This document shows, piece by piece, positions 23,514 through 33,565 of a stretch of 64,000 bases of DNA. A model generated the notes under the pieces. That model worked only from the letters and a program-made list of their open reading frames with translations, was not told the DNA's origin and made no database searches. The stretch's first letter is position 1; every line of letters begins with the position of its first letter. This stretch comes from Clostridioides difficile (GTDB lineage Bacteria; Bacillota; Clostridia; Peptostreptococcales; Peptostreptococcaceae): contig CP103804.1 of assembly GCA_024919175.1 (NCBI GenBank), forward strand, positions 3,038,001 to 3,102,000, given 5' to 3'. The position numbers and the translations under genes are program-made.

Positions 23514-24551
23514 CCCTAAATAATTTTAATTTTTTCATAATATAAATATAAGAATATAAATATAGGCTATTATATCTATAATATTTCACCTCAAAAAAAC
23601 TTTATTAGTATAAATATAATTTATTCACTTTCTTTTGTCTACACATTTATCATTATTTTTAATTTATTTTATATATGTCTCTACCTAATTTAGTAAAAGC
23701 TATTAATTATTTTTCTATTTTTTAATATATCTGATTATAGCAACTTCTTTTATATTATAAAACTTAAGTTATTCATATAATAAAATTTATTATCTATAAG
23801 TAATTATAATATATAAATCTTATTAGTATAACTTTTATCAATAGTATAATTTTTATCAAATTACTATCTTTAATTTGTATACATAAATTATATAGTTTAT
23901 TTGAATTTAACTATTAAAAATTAAACTTATTATATTGCTATTTCTACAGATTCTTACATCCTTTATAATAATTATAACATAATTTTACAATTTAATAGTA
24001 TCTATTCAATGCCTTTTTTTATTTCTACAACACCTTATATTTTACAGTCCAAAACTATACATATTGTTTCTTACTATTTATCTTTATACAGCCTTATTAT
24101 TTCCTAATTTTGCAATTGTCATCAAAACATTTATCATCTTTTTAATTTTCATTTTTAATCGTTCTGTCTATCAATAATTTTCATATCAAAGTATATGAAA
24201 TCATCTTATAACCTCAATCATACGATTTTAAATATATCTCTATTCTAAAGATACTTTCTTTTTTTGTCAAAATTTTTCTGTTTTTTATGAATAATCATTT
24301 ATTGTAATAAATAATCTGTTTAATATAAAATAAACTAACCTTACATAAAAACACTACTATTCTTAATAAAATACATCCAAAAGTTAATATTTATTTATTT
24401 TGTAGTATAATATTATTATACTTATTTTGTTGAAATATATCTTTGTTTGTATAAATAGAACAATTGAAAATAATTATAAAAATCTATCAAAATGCACATC
24501 CAATTCTATAATTTTATTTATTATTTATACTAAAATAAAAATTATAGAAAA
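23514..24551. other. long AT-rich intergenic region
   Basis: About 1 kb without a convincing gene in six frames. Short runs such as a 22-codon ATG frame near 24130 (minus) lack ribosome sites. No tRNA, riboswitch or repeat array recognised. It could hide an sRNA or a fully decayed gene. Confidence 0.4.
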
Positions 24552-24601
24552 AATAAGATATACATTTATAAAAAATAATTTCTATAAATATATATCTTAT
24601 T
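24552..24601 (-). terminator. terminator of the 3-methyladenine glycosylase gene
   Basis: AATAAGATATA.ATTTATA pairs with TATAAAT.TATATCTTATT; on the minus strand T-rich sequence follows. Confidence 0.7.
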
Positions 24602-24612
24602 AATATAACTAC

Positions 24613-25221
24613 TTATTCTATATAAAAACGCCATAAAAAATCTTTTGCTTCTTCTGCATAGTCTATATTTATGCGTTTACTAGTTTTTATATCCAATTCA
24701 CCTTCACTAAATACTTTTTTCCCTTCATTATCATAATAAAAATCACTTATATATAATTCTTCACCCATTATACTCTTACTATTTAAACTTCTGTCTATTT
24801 TTAAAGCCTTACAAAGTTTGCCTGGCCCATTAGTAATATTTTTTATTTGATACTTACTTAAATTCTCATACAATTTATTGTATCTATTTATAGATATCTC
24901 ATCTAAAGAAGTTATTGGTTCGATACCTCTTATCAACACACACTCTGGTATATTTTCTATATTTGCTGATAGATTTAAACAATTGTACATACCATAAATT
25001 AAATAAACATATATATGTCCACCATCTAAGTACAGAGGCTTAGTTCTCTCAGTTCTTTTATCACCATATACATGTGCACCTTTGTCATTTACACCCATGT
25101 ACGCCTCTGTCTCTACTATCTTTGTAACAATTGTTTTGTCTTCATATTTTCTTATTAAATATTTACCTAATATAGATTTAGCCAAATCAATTCCATTTTT
25201 TCTAAAAAAATCCTTTTCCAA
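24613..25221 (-). CDS. 3-methyladenine DNA glycosylase, AAG/MPG family
   Basis: 202 codons from a TTG with GAGGTG five bases ahead. Family blocks are clear: FFRKNGIDLAKSILGKYLIR, IVETEAYMGVNDKGAHVYGD with the catalytic Glu, RTERTKPLYLDGGHIYVYLIYGMYNCLN, VLIRGIEPI and NGPGKLCKALKI. It removes alkylated and deaminated purines in base excision repair. Length matches bacterial members (~200). It is a single-gene unit. Confidence 0.95.
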   Translation of the reverse strand: MEKDFFRKNGIDLAKSILGKYLIRKYEDKTIVTKIVETEAYMGVNDKGAHVYGDKRTERTKPLYLDGGHIYVYLIYGMYNCLNLSANIENIPECVLIRGIEPITSLDEISINRYNKLYENLSKYQIKNITNGPGKLCKALKIDRSLNSKSIMGEELYISDFYYDNEGKKVFSEGELDIKTSKRINIDYAEEAKDFLWRFYIE

Positions 25222-25335
25222 AATTTCACCTCATAAAGTTTATTTATAGTCAGTTAAATACAGCTAAAATCATAAGTAAAATTAGTCTGCTTTTAATTGT
25301 ATATTAATATATAAAATGATGGATTTCAATAGTAA

Positions 25336-28074
25336 CTACTTATATATATCAAAAAATTCTATCTCAAATTTTTCAATATTATCATTGTAACTTGACTTAT
25401 CATAGACTTCTTCAACTACTTCTTTAATTGGGAATATTATTTTTACCTCTGTTCCTTCTCCTAATTTACTATCTATATAAATTTCTCCATTTTGAATTTC
25501 AATTAACGATTTTGCAAGACAAAGTCCTATTCCACTGCCAAATTCGTTTGATATACCACTATTTTCAATTTGTTTAAATCTATTAAATATATCATTTAAT
25601 TTTCCCTTCTCGATACCTATTCCAGTATCTTTTATAACTATTTCTACATTTTCGCCTTCTTTATATATTCCTACAAGTATCTCTCCACCTTCTAAGGTAA
25701 ACTTTATAGCATTTGATAATATATTCAATATTATTCTTTCTATAGATTCTGGGTCAAGTCCTACTCTCATAGTTTCCTCATTTGTATCAAAAACTAAATC
25801 AATTCCCTTAGATTTTGCATAACTGCTAATGGATGTAACTATTCTTTCTGTTATGTCAATAATATCAAAATTAACCGCTTTAATCTTATATATTTCTGAT
25901 TTAACTTGAGAAATATTTATTATATTATCTATTAATCTTAATAATCTAAACATGTTTTGTTTAGTTATTTTTATGTGTTCTCTTAATATATCTTGACAGT
26001 CAATTATCTTTCCTTTCTTATAAAGATTCTCGATAAGCTGAACTGAACTATAGATATTGTTTAAAGGTGTCTTGAGTTCATGAGATATATTAGCATAGAA
26101 TTCCATCTTCATCTGGTCATACTGTCTTTGTTTTATTAATGCTTTTTTAAGTCTCTCAGACTCTCTTTGTACACTTAAATCTTTAATGATTCTTACTCTA
26201 CTTCTCTTTTGTCCAAAGTATAAGGTTCTTGATATCATTTTTACTTCTCTAATATGATTGTTTTCATTTACTATATGAATACTTTTTTCTCTTTCACCTA
26301 TATTTAAATTGTTTATGTATTTTTTTACTAAGATATTTCTATATTTTTGTGTCGTTACTCCTAGTACATCACTTGATATTCCAAATAACTCTCTAAAAGC
26401 TCTATTCGTATAAAGTACTCTGGATGTACTTAAATCTTCAAGAAAAATAGCCTCTGGTATAGCATCTAATAATTTTTCATATATTATTTTTTGTTCATTT
26501 ACTGTTCTAAGTATATTTATTTCTTTAGTTATATCTCTAAATGTAAGTAATTTAAATAATTGATTATTTGACCAATAATCTCCAACTCTCACTTCTTCAA
26601 CATGCTCTTCACCATCTGAATCAGACATTACAAAGTTAACTATACAATTTGCTGTATCATTATAGCTTACTATTTCAGCTTTCTTTTCTTTTGTTAGATT
26701 TAATCTTTTAAAATCTCTATTATCAAAGAAATCTATGTTAAAAGTTTCAAAATATTTTTCTAGTGTCATATTGACTAACTCTTTTGGTGTACATTTAAAA
26801 CTCTTTTCATATTTTTTATTTATACTTATTACTTTATTCTTCTTTATACCACCTTCTGCACTTCTTACAAGTATAGGAGATGGTATATTTAATATTATAT
26901 TTTCATAATCTTTATTTATAGCCCTTATCTCTTTATCCATTTTTATTTCATTTGTAATATTATTTAAGCTTATTAAATAATTACTTTCTTCTTCATTATT
27001 ACTTAAACTTAACAAATATATTTTATTATTTAACTCTACTTGTTTATCAATTATACTTATATCCTTATCAAATTTTTTTAGCTTTTCAGCTACATTCTCA
27101 TCTTCTTTTATAAAATTTAATATGTGATAAAAGTTTTTCATGTCCTTTGAAAATTCGTCTTTAAATGCATTATTTGTATAACTTATATTAAAATCATAAT
27201 CTGTTATTATCCACACATTTGGTATAGTATCAAGTGCCTGTCTTAATAACTCTTTTCTTTCATCTATATAATTTTTTAATGTTTTCTGTATAGTCATATC
27301 TTTTTCTATTGCTAGATTTATCTTACTTAATTGTTCTGACTTTTTACTTAATTTCTTATTTATTGAATTTAATTCATAATATGGATATACTACTCTATTA
27401 CTTAAGCTGTATACATACACATAGTAAGTATGATTACATAACAATAAATACACTACTCCTACTAATCTATCTGTATCTACTATACTAATTTGACAAGTTG
27501 TTATAAAACCTATAATAGTTGCAAATAAAGCAAAGTATGATAAATTTTTTATTAAGCTATAATGTTCAGTTTCACTATTAATTTTGTTTAATACAAACAA
27601 TAAATTGAACAAAGACATGACAATATTAATTGTCATAATAATCATATTCAAATAAAAGTTATTAAAAATACCTCTTAGAAAATAATCTACTATTACAAAA
27701 GTACTATTGAAAATCAACACATGACTTATTCTCAGTTTTTTTATTTTAGAAATTGTTAAGTATATAAATGTAGACATATTAATTATACTTAAATTGAGTA
27801 TCATAACTTGGAATTTTTGAATCTCTAATTCTGCTATTCCTAAAATCCCCACAAAAACTAATACAAGGCATCCTGATTTTAGTATATTTATAAATTCATC
27901 CTTTTCGAAACTAGTTATATAAACTATAGAATATCCAAATATCCAAAGTAAAATTATCCTATACATATTTATGGAAACTGTATATAAATTTATATTCAAA
28001 AGTGCAATAATTAAAAATAACCCATTAGCCAATATATAGACTTTATTCTTCCTTAAAGTTCCTTTAGATTCCAT
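25336..28074 (-). CDS. ptpA: orphan sensor histidine kinase with membrane and PAS domains (PtpA-like)
   Basis: 912 codons from ATG 28074 (GTG 28086 is an alternative). Residues ~10-230 hold about seven membrane segments of MASE-like type, then a coiled linker (~240-280), three PAS-like modules (~280-400, 400-520, 540-640), a HisKA domain with the phospho-acceptor His in FYANISHELKTPLNN (~675) and an HATPase domain (NILSNAIKFT, IVIKDTGIGIEKG, FGSGIGLCLAKS). No response regulator adjoins it. Its place beside metQIN matches CD1492/PtpA of strain 630, a phosphotransfer protein reported to repress sporulation by acting on Spo0A; that identity is recalled, not searched. Confidence 0.88.
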   Translation of the reverse strand: MESKGTLRKNKVYILANGLFLIIALLNINLYTVSINMYRIILLWIFGYSIVYITSFEKDEFINILKSGCLVLVFVGILGIAELEIQKFQVMILNLSIINMSTFIYLTISKIKKLRISHVLIFNSTFVIVDYFLRGIFNNFYLNMIIMTINIVMSLFNLLFVLNKINSETEHYSLIKNLSYFALFATIIGFITTCQISIVDTDRLVGVVYLLLCNHTYYVYVYSLSNRVVYPYYELNSINKKLSKKSEQLSKINLAIEKDMTIQKTLKNYIDERKELLRQALDTIPNVWIITDYDFNISYTNNAFKDEFSKDMKNFYHILNFIKEDENVAEKLKKFDKDISIIDKQVELNNKIYLLSLSNNEEESNYLISLNNITNEIKMDKEIRAINKDYENIILNIPSPILVRSAEGGIKKNKVISINKKYEKSFKCTPKELVNMTLEKYFETFNIDFFDNRDFKRLNLTKEKKAEIVSYNDTANCIVNFVMSDSDGEEHVEEVRVGDYWSNNQLFKLLTFRDITKEINILRTVNEQKIIYEKLLDAIPEAIFLEDLSTSRVLYTNRAFRELFGISSDVLGVTTQKYRNILVKKYINNLNIGEREKSIHIVNENNHIREVKMISRTLYFGQKRSRVRIIKDLSVQRESERLKKALIKQRQYDQMKMEFYANISHELKTPLNNIYSSVQLIENLYKKGKIIDCQDILREHIKITKQNMFRLLRLIDNIINISQVKSEIYKIKAVNFDIIDITERIVTSISSYAKSKGIDLVFDTNEETMRVGLDPESIERIILNILSNAIKFTLEGGEILVGIYKEGENVEIVIKDTGIGIEKGKLNDIFNRFKQIENSGISNEFGSGIGLCLAKSLIEIQNGEIYIDSKLGEGTEVKIIFPIKEVVEEVYDKSSYNDNIEKFEIEFFDIYK

Positions 28075-28160
28075 ATTCCCCACCACTTCTTCATTTTTAT
28101 ATAGTTTTATCTATAAATATGTTACCACAATTCTCCCAAAAAATTTGTCACTTTCTAGTT

Positions 28161-28200
28161 ATAAAAAAAAATGAGTAAAGTTTTTAAATTTTACTCATTT
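28161..28200 (-). terminator. terminator of the metNIQ operon
   Basis: AAATGAGTAAA (28169-28179) pairs with TTTACTCATTT (28190-28200); the minus strand then runs into eight or more T. Confidence 0.85.
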
Positions 28201-28221
28201 TATAGATTTTGTATATTTAAT

Positions 28222-29013
28222 TTAAAAAGCTGGAACGATACTTCCTTTATACTCATCTTGTATAAATTTTTTAACTTCTTTACTATTCATAGCCTCTGAT
28301 AAAGCTTTCATCTTATCACTGTCTTTATTATCTTCTCTACAAGCAATTATATTTACATATGGAGAATCACTTGATTCTATTACTATTGCATCTTTAGTAG
28401 GATTTAAATTAGCTGTTAAAGCATAATTAGAATTTATTACTGCTCCATCAACATCTTTTAATACTGTTGGTAATTGTTCTGCATTCATTTCTTTTATTTG
28501 TATATTTTTAGGATTCTTAGTTATATCTTTTTTAGTTATAAGTTCTCCATCTTTTACTTCTATTAATTTATTTTTTGCTAATAATTTAAGTGCTCTAGCT
28601 CCATTAGTTGCATCATTTGGTACAGCTATAACTGCTCCATCTTTTATTTCATCTAAGGATTTAACTTTTTCTGAATAGAATCCCATTGGCTCTATATGAA
28701 CCTTAGATGTATAAGTAAGTTTATATCCTTTTTCCTTAACAGTCTCCTCTAAAAATGGGATATGTTGAAAGAAGTTAGCATCCAAAGAACCTTCATCTAA
28801 GGCTGTATTTGGAAGAACATAATCATCAAATATCTTTACTTCTAAATCATATCCTTTTTCTTTTAATAAAGGTTCTGCAACTTCCAATATTTTTGCATGT
28901 GGATTTGATGATGCCCCTACTAATATTTTTTTATCCTCTTTGTTTGAACATCCTACTGCTGATATTGCTATTGCTGACACCAATGCTACTGATAATAATT
29001 TTTTTAATTTCAT
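28222..29013 (-). CDS. metQ: methionine ABC transporter substrate-binding lipoprotein
   Basis: 263 codons, GGGGGAGTAAAAA before the ATG. Lipoprotein signal MKLKKLLSVALVSAIAISAVGCS with lipobox AVGC, then an NlpA/MetQ fold (VGASSNPHAKILEVAEPLLKEKGYDL, DANFFQHIPFLEE, KDGAVIAVPNDATNGARALKLL, VDGAVINSNYAL). Binds methionine outside the membrane for the MetNI importer. Last gene of the operon under the SAM-I riboswitch. Confidence 0.95.
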   Translation of the reverse strand: MKLKKLLSVALVSAIAISAVGCSNKEDKKILVGASSNPHAKILEVAEPLLKEKGYDLEVKIFDDYVLPNTALDEGSLDANFFQHIPFLEETVKEKGYKLTYTSKVHIEPMGFYSEKVKSLDEIKDGAVIAVPNDATNGARALKLLAKNKLIEVKDGELITKKDITKNPKNIQIKEMNAEQLPTVLKDVDGAVINSNYALTANLNPTKDAIVIESSDSPYVNIIACREDNKDSDKMKALSEAMNSKEVKKFIQDEYKGSIVPAF

Positions 29014-29050
29014 TTTTTACTCCCCCTTTAAAAATGTTTTATTAATTAAG

Positions 29051-29707
29051 TTATTTTAGTTTCTTATAAGCTAGATTTCCTAAACCTTGTATTATTTGAA
29101 CTAGTATTACAAGGGCTATTACTGTATAAACCATTACTGCTGTATCAAATCTTTGGTATCCATAAATAAGTGCTATATTACCTAGTCCACCAGCTCCTAC
29201 TGCACCTGCCATAGCTGTATAACCAAGTATAGAAATTACTGATAATGTAATTCCAGATACTATTGAAGGCATTGCTTCTTTTATCATAACTTTAAATACG
29301 ATTTGTTTTTTTGTAGCTCCAAAAGATTTGGCAGCCTCTATTAATCCCTTGTCAACTTCATTTAATGAACTTTCTATAATTCTAGCGATAAACGGTGCTG
29401 CACCAATAGTTATTGGTACTATTGCAGCAGTTTCTCCTATACTTGTTCCAACAATTAATCTTGTTATTGGAATCATTGCAACTATAAGTATCATAAATGG
29501 GAAACTTCTAAATATGTTTACTATAAATCCTAGTGCACCATTAATCGTGCTATTTGGTTTTAATCCATCTGGTTTTGTAACTACTAATATAATTGCTAGT
29601 ATAAATCCTAATATTGTTGCTACTACAGTTGGTACTATGACCATATATAAAGTTTGTAATAATGCATTTGGAAATAGTGTTGTTAAAAAATCAATTAGAC
29701 TACTCAT
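29051..29707 (-). CDS. metI: methionine ABC transporter permease
   Basis: 218 codons; its ATG overlaps the end of metN by 8 bases, implying coupled translation. Five membrane segments and the EAA loop (EAAKSFGATKKQIVFKVMIKEAMPSIVSG) that docks the ATPase. MetI-type sequence throughout (RSFPFMILIVAMIPITRLIVGTSIG). Confidence 0.95.
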   Translation of the reverse strand: MSSLIDFLTTLFPNALLQTLYMVIVPTVVATILGFILAIILVVTKPDGLKPNSTINGALGFIVNIFRSFPFMILIVAMIPITRLIVGTSIGETAAIVPITIGAAPFIARIIESSLNEVDKGLIEAAKSFGATKKQIVFKVMIKEAMPSIVSGITLSVISILGYTAMAGAVGAGGLGNIALIYGYQRFDTAVMVYTVIALVILVQIIQGLGNLAYKKLK

Positions 29708-30665
29708 TTATCATTTCCTCCCATCTTATGCCCTTATCTGTAAGATATTGTTTTACTTTCTCTCCACTTTTATCTGAAACATTTATAATAAGTGAACCTA
29801 AAATATCTTCTTTAAATTGTTCTAATTTCCCAAAGATTATAGATACATCTATATCTAACCCTCTTGCCATTGTTGTAATAATAGCATCATTAGAAATGTC
29901 TTTAGGAAATAGTATTTTTATATTTGTTCCTTTTGGTAAAATTATACTTTCTTCACCTATTAATTTTCTAAGCCCTTTAGTATTTCTCAAGAAAATTTCT
30001 TCTGTATCTCCTACTTCTAATACTTCTCCATTTTCCATTATTGCCACTCTTCCACAAATTTGTTTTATAACTTCCATTTGGTGAGTTACAACTATTATTG
30101 TTATTCCTAGGTTTTTATTTATATCTTCAAGTAATGAAAGAATTGACTTTGTAGTATTTGGGTCTAATGCTGAAGTTGCTTCATCACAAAGAAGTACTTG
30201 TGGATTTAGTGCTAATGCTCTAGCAATTGCAACTCTCTGTTTTTGACCGCCACTTAAGTTTCTTGGTTTATCATTTTTCTTTTCAGATATACCAACCACT
30301 TCTAATAACTCTAAAACTCTTTTTTTAATCTCTGCTTTTGTATATCCAAAACACTCTAAAGGTAATGCTACATTATCAAACACTGTTTTTCTTTCAAGTA
30401 GTGAAAAGTGTTGAAAAATCATTCCTAACTCTTTTCTTAAATCTCTCATTTGCTTTTCATTTAATGACTTTACTTCCTTGTCAGATACAAGCACACTACC
30501 TTCTTGATACTCTTCTAGCCCATTTATACATCTAAGTAGTGTTGATTTTCCAGCACCACTATGACCTATTATCCCAAAAATTTCTCCAGATTCTATCTCA
30601 ATACTTACATCTTTAAGTACTTGAATCTTTCCATAATACTTATTAACATTTTTTATGCTAACCAT
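29700..30665 (-). CDS. metN: methionine ABC transporter ATP-binding protein
   Basis: 321 codons from the ATG at 30665, with GGGGAGGAAATTTT ahead (the ATG at 30683 lies before that site). Walker A GIIGHSGAGKSTLL, signature NLSGGQKQR, Walker B VLLCDEATSALDP, H-loop VTHQ. Residues ~240-320 form the C2/NIL regulatory domain that binds methionine and inhibits transport when it is plentiful. First gene of metNIQ, read from the SAM-I riboswitch. Confidence 0.96.
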   Translation of the reverse strand: MVSIKNVNKYYGKIQVLKDVSIEIESGEIFGIIGHSGAGKSTLLRCINGLEEYQEGSVLVSDKEVKSLNEKQMRDLRKELGMIFQHFSLLERKTVFDNVALPLECFGYTKAEIKKRVLELLEVVGISEKKNDKPRNLSGGQKQRVAIARALALNPQVLLCDEATSALDPNTTKSILSLLEDINKNLGITIIVVTHQMEVIKQICGRVAIMENGEVLEVGDTEEIFLRNTKGLRKLIGEESIILPKGTNIKILFPKDISNDAIITTMARGLDIDVSIIFGKLEQFKEDILGSLIINVSDKSGEKVKQYLTDKGIRWEEMINE

Positions 30666-30740
30666 AAAATTTCCTCCCCACATATTCTGCTCAATTTGTA
30701 TGTTTATTTTTATTTATGTATTTTAAGTTTGTATCTAACA

Positions 30741-30891
30741 AAATAAAAGCCTGAGTATAAACTCAGGCTTAGAAAGCTATTTATACTCATCTATCAACTA
30801 TATTAGTTGCAGGATTTAGCACCAATGTATATAAAATATACTGGTTGCCGGGTTTCAAAGGGCCAGTCCCTCCACCACTCTTGATAAGACG
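30741..30891 (-). ncRNA. SAM-I (S-box) riboswitch with terminator, controls metNIQ
   Basis: On the minus strand the sequence shows CTTATCAAGAG, GGTGGAGGGACTGGCCC, TGAAACCCGGCAACC and GGTGCTAAATCC in order, the conserved core of the S-box aptamer. It is followed by the stem GCCTGAG..CTCAGGC and a T run (30741-30772), about 75 bases before metN. High SAM should favour the terminator and shut off methionine import; this is the established mechanism for the class. Confidence 0.97.
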
Positions 30892-31014
30892 TTATTTAAT
30901 TTAATTCGATTATCATTTCTTGCTATGTTATATATAATATATTTATTAATAATATTTGTCAATAAATTTATTTAAAATTTTTATTTTTTATTATTCCTAA
31001 ATAAATATAAATAA

Positions 31015-31614
31015 CTATTTTTTATTGTTTCCTGTTATTCCTAATCTATCATTCATATCTTTTATCATTTTTCTAAAACCACTGCCTATATCATTTCCAA
31101 CATCTTCTGTTCCATGAACTAATTTCATAAAGTCATTTTGACCTTTTTTCATATCTTCATCAGATACTTTATCTAATTTTGCTAATCTATCATCTATATC
31201 CTTTACTAATCTTTCACCTTCAGTTATTAATTCATCATTCATTTTCTTTAGTTCTGCGTCTTCTGTTTTACCATCTTTTTTAAGAGAAGTTACAAATGAT
31301 TGTATTTTATCTCTACTGTCTTTGTATGCAGCTTTTACTTCGCTTAAATATTTTTCGTTTCCTGGATATTCTTTATCCTTAAACTGATTATTTATACTTT
31401 CTGGAGTATCGTAAATAGAATATCTATTTAAACCTGCTATATAATCATTATAGCTTGTTGAATAGTAATTCATATAACCTTCATTGTTATTTACTGATTC
31501 ATTTGGATTTTTCCCTGCATTTTCACTTGGTTCTTCAGTTTTTTTAGTACATGCTGTCATGCCTATAGCTAGTACTAACGCTAATCCTACAAATAAAGTT
31601 CTTTTTAATTTCAT
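31015..31614 (-). CDS. lipoprotein of unknown function
   Basis: 199 codons, AGGAGGGTAATAAAA before the ATG. Signal MKLKRTLFVGLALVLAIGMTAC with lipobox MTAC, an Asn/Glu-rich linker (KNPNESVNNNEG), then an all-helical, highly charged domain (residues ~85-199, e.g. KAAYKDSRDKIQSFVTSLKK). Faces outward, anchored to the membrane. No family recognised; monocistronic and divergent from the Fur-box-preceded DUF3793 gene. Confidence 0.75.
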   Translation of the reverse strand: MKLKRTLFVGLALVLAIGMTACTKKTEEPSENAGKNPNESVNNNEGYMNYYSTSYNDYIAGLNRYSIYDTPESINNQFKDKEYPGNEKYLSEVKAAYKDSRDKIQSFVTSLKKDGKTEDAELKKMNDELITEGERLVKDIDDRLAKLDKVSDEDMKKGQNDFMKLVHGTEDVGNDIGSGFRKMIKDMNDRLGITGNNKK

Positions 31615-31785
31615 TTTTATTACCCTCCTAGATGTTTTGTACTATAAAAAATTTTAATAAATTTCTTTCTCAATTTAGTATTTCTATATTTTTATTTTTT
31701 ATTTACTAAAATTAAACAATTTATAATTTATTTTTTGGGAAATTATAATAGATAAGTAATTTAATAAAAAAATATAATTTTATGA

Positions 31786-31814
31786 TTGATATTGATTATC
31801 ATTCATAGTATAAT
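31786..31814 (+). promoter_or_regulatory. promoter overlapped by a Fur box, upstream of the DUF3793 gene
   Basis: TTGATA (31786-31791), 17-base spacer and TATAAT (31809-31814) form a good SigA promoter. GATATTGATTATCATTCAT (31788-31806) matches the classic 19-base Fur consensus at 14 positions and covers the -35 and spacer. A second, weaker Fur-like stretch lies near 31823-31840. Confidence 0.75.
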
Positions 31815-31858
31815 TTAATTAATTGATATTAGTTTTCATTTGAAGGAGGTTATCTTTT

Positions 31859-32455
31859 ATGCATTGTTGCAATTCACAATTTTGTTGTAAAAATAAAATT
31901 GAATCATCATATATAAAATGGCTTTTGGAAGTTTTAGGTCCAGTTTTTTTAGGCTCTAAACCTGCTGAAATAATAAATATTTCATTTACTGACGTAAATA
32001 GAGAGGAAAAAATTAGTGATATTTACAAATATTTATATAAGTGTAAAAAGATAGATTTTATAGTTATTGATAAAGAAAAAAAAGGATTAAAGATATTATT
32101 TGTAAATAAAATAGCATTATCAGAAAGATTAAAATGTAAAAAAACAGTAAATTTCTTGAAGTTTTTGGGATACAAACAAAATACCAATGTAAATGCTTAT
32201 TTAGAGCATCTAGTTGAAAAACTTAAAACTGATACTTTTCCTGATGAAATAGGTATCTTTTTAGGATATCCCCTTAAAGATGTAATTGGATTTATGGGAT
32301 ATAGTAACTGTGAAGTTTCTATGATTAAATATTGGAAAGTTTATGGTGATCCAAAACAATCAGAAGACACATATTCTAAGTTTTTGCTTCATCGTAAAAA
32401 AATGAGAAAATTACTTGACTACATAAGCGTAGATAAAATAGTAAGCTGTTTCTAA
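31859..32455 (+). CDS. DUF3793 family protein, probably iron-regulated
   Basis: 198 codons, GAAGGAGG before the ATG. Starts with a Cys-rich stretch (MHCCNSQFCCKNK), continues with the DUF3793 core (WLLEVLGPVFLGSKPAEIIN, EIGIFLGYPLKDVIGFMGY, YWKVYGDPKQSEDTY). The family is frequent in anaerobic Firmicutes, often near iron or heme genes; function unknown. A Fur box covers its promoter, so expression should rise under iron limitation. It lies ~4 kb from the feo operon. Confidence 0.85.
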   Translation: MHCCNSQFCCKNKIESSYIKWLLEVLGPVFLGSKPAEIINISFTDVNREEKISDIYKYLYKCKKIDFIVIDKEKKGLKILFVNKIALSERLKCKKTVNFLKFLGYKQNTNVNAYLEHLVEKLKTDTFPDEIGIFLGYPLKDVIGFMGYSNCEVSMIKYWKVYGDPKQSEDTYSKFLLHRKKMRKLLDYISVDKIVSCF

Positions 32456-32486
32456 TTAGATTTTATTATATAAAATAATCAAAAAC

Positions 32487-32539
32487 AAAAATACATCCTT
32501 TTTATCATGTTATTTTCACAATAAATAAGGATGTATTTT
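32487..32539. terminator. bidirectional terminator between DUF3793 gene and importer operon
   Basis: AAAATACATCCTT (32487-32499 region) pairs with AAGGATGTATTTT (32527-32539). Confidence 0.75.
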
Positions 32540-32569
32540 CTATTTTAATATGCTAATTTTATTAATATA

Positions 32570-33565
32570 CTAATTTTGATTATATAGCATATCTTTAATA
32601 TTTATTTTCTTTTCTTGCATTCCATTAGACATAAGGAATTCTTGTGTATCCTCTAACTCTTTTATATCTTTATCTGTTATCTTAGAACTAAAATCATACC
32701 AAGAATACATTTCCTTTGTTTCATCTAAAGTCAAGCCAACTTCTTTTGATACATCTTCCATTACCTTATCTTTATTTTCATCCATATATTTTAAAGTTTC
32801 TTCATGAACTTTCATAAATCTTTTTACTAATTCAGGATATTTTTGAGCAAAATCATCACTTACTGCAGTCACTATTATTCCACTAACTAAACCTTCTCCA
32901 TTTACTATCATTTTGCTACCTGCATTTATTGTTTTTAGAGCTACTGGACCTGCAAGCATTGCAACGTCAGCACTTTTACTTTCTAGTGCAGATGCGGCAC
33001 TAGGAATATCCATGTTTACATATTCAACATCATCTATAGTATAACCTTCCTTAGCAAGTGCAGCAATCAATAGTTGATGAAGTATAGTACCTTTTGGGCC
33101 TACAATTTTCTTACCTTTTAAATCTTTTATAGATTTGATATTTTCATTGTTAGTTATAAGCATATATCCTTTTGGTGATCTACTATATATATTTGTAATT
33201 TTAAGCCCAACTCCATTAGAAGCAGCTATTATAGCAGATGTTCCTCCTAATGCATGCAAAAAGTCTAATTCTCCAGCAGCTAGTGCTTGAGTTTGTTCTG
33301 GACCTGTTGTTAGTTCATGAAAATTAACTTTTATATTATCCTTTTTAAATTCTTTACCAAATGAATCATCTTTCTTTTCCAGTATACTTGGAACATTAAG
33401 TGGAGACTTCACATAGGTTAAATTTATTTCCTTAGGTAAACTAGTCTCTTTTTTTGTAGGAACATCTTTATTACCCTCTTCTTTTGTTGAACATCCAACA
33501 GTACCAACCAATACCATTACTAAAGATGTCATTACTGCTAAAATTTTTTTGTTTCTTTTAATCAC
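32570..33565 (-). CDS. ABC transporter substrate-binding lipoprotein, SsuA/NMT1-like
   Basis: 331 codons from a GTG that adjoins the ATPase stop. Lipobox MVLVGTVGCS, then a periplasmic-binding fold of the nitrate/sulfonate/taurine type (NLTYVKSPLNVPSILEKKD, ELDFLHALGGTSAIIAASNG, GKKIVGPKGTILHQLLIAAL, AGPVALKTINAG). Likely ligand: an organosulfonate or thiamine-precursor-like compound; the sequence alone does not decide. Last gene of a permease-ATPase-binding protein operon. Confidence 0.88.
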   Translation of the reverse strand: MIKRNKKILAVMTSLVMVLVGTVGCSTKEEGNKDVPTKKETSLPKEINLTYVKSPLNVPSILEKKDDSFGKEFKKDNIKVNFHELTTGPEQTQALAAGELDFLHALGGTSAIIAASNGVGLKITNIYSRSPKGYMLITNNENIKSIKDLKGKKIVGPKGTILHQLLIAALAKEGYTIDDVEYVNMDIPSAASALESKSADVAMLAGPVALKTINAGSKMIVNGEGLVSGIIVTAVSDDFAQKYPELVKRFMKVHEETLKYMDENKDKVMEDVSKEVGLTLDETKEMYSWYDFSSKITDKDIKELEDTQEFLMSNGMQEKKINIKDMLYNQN

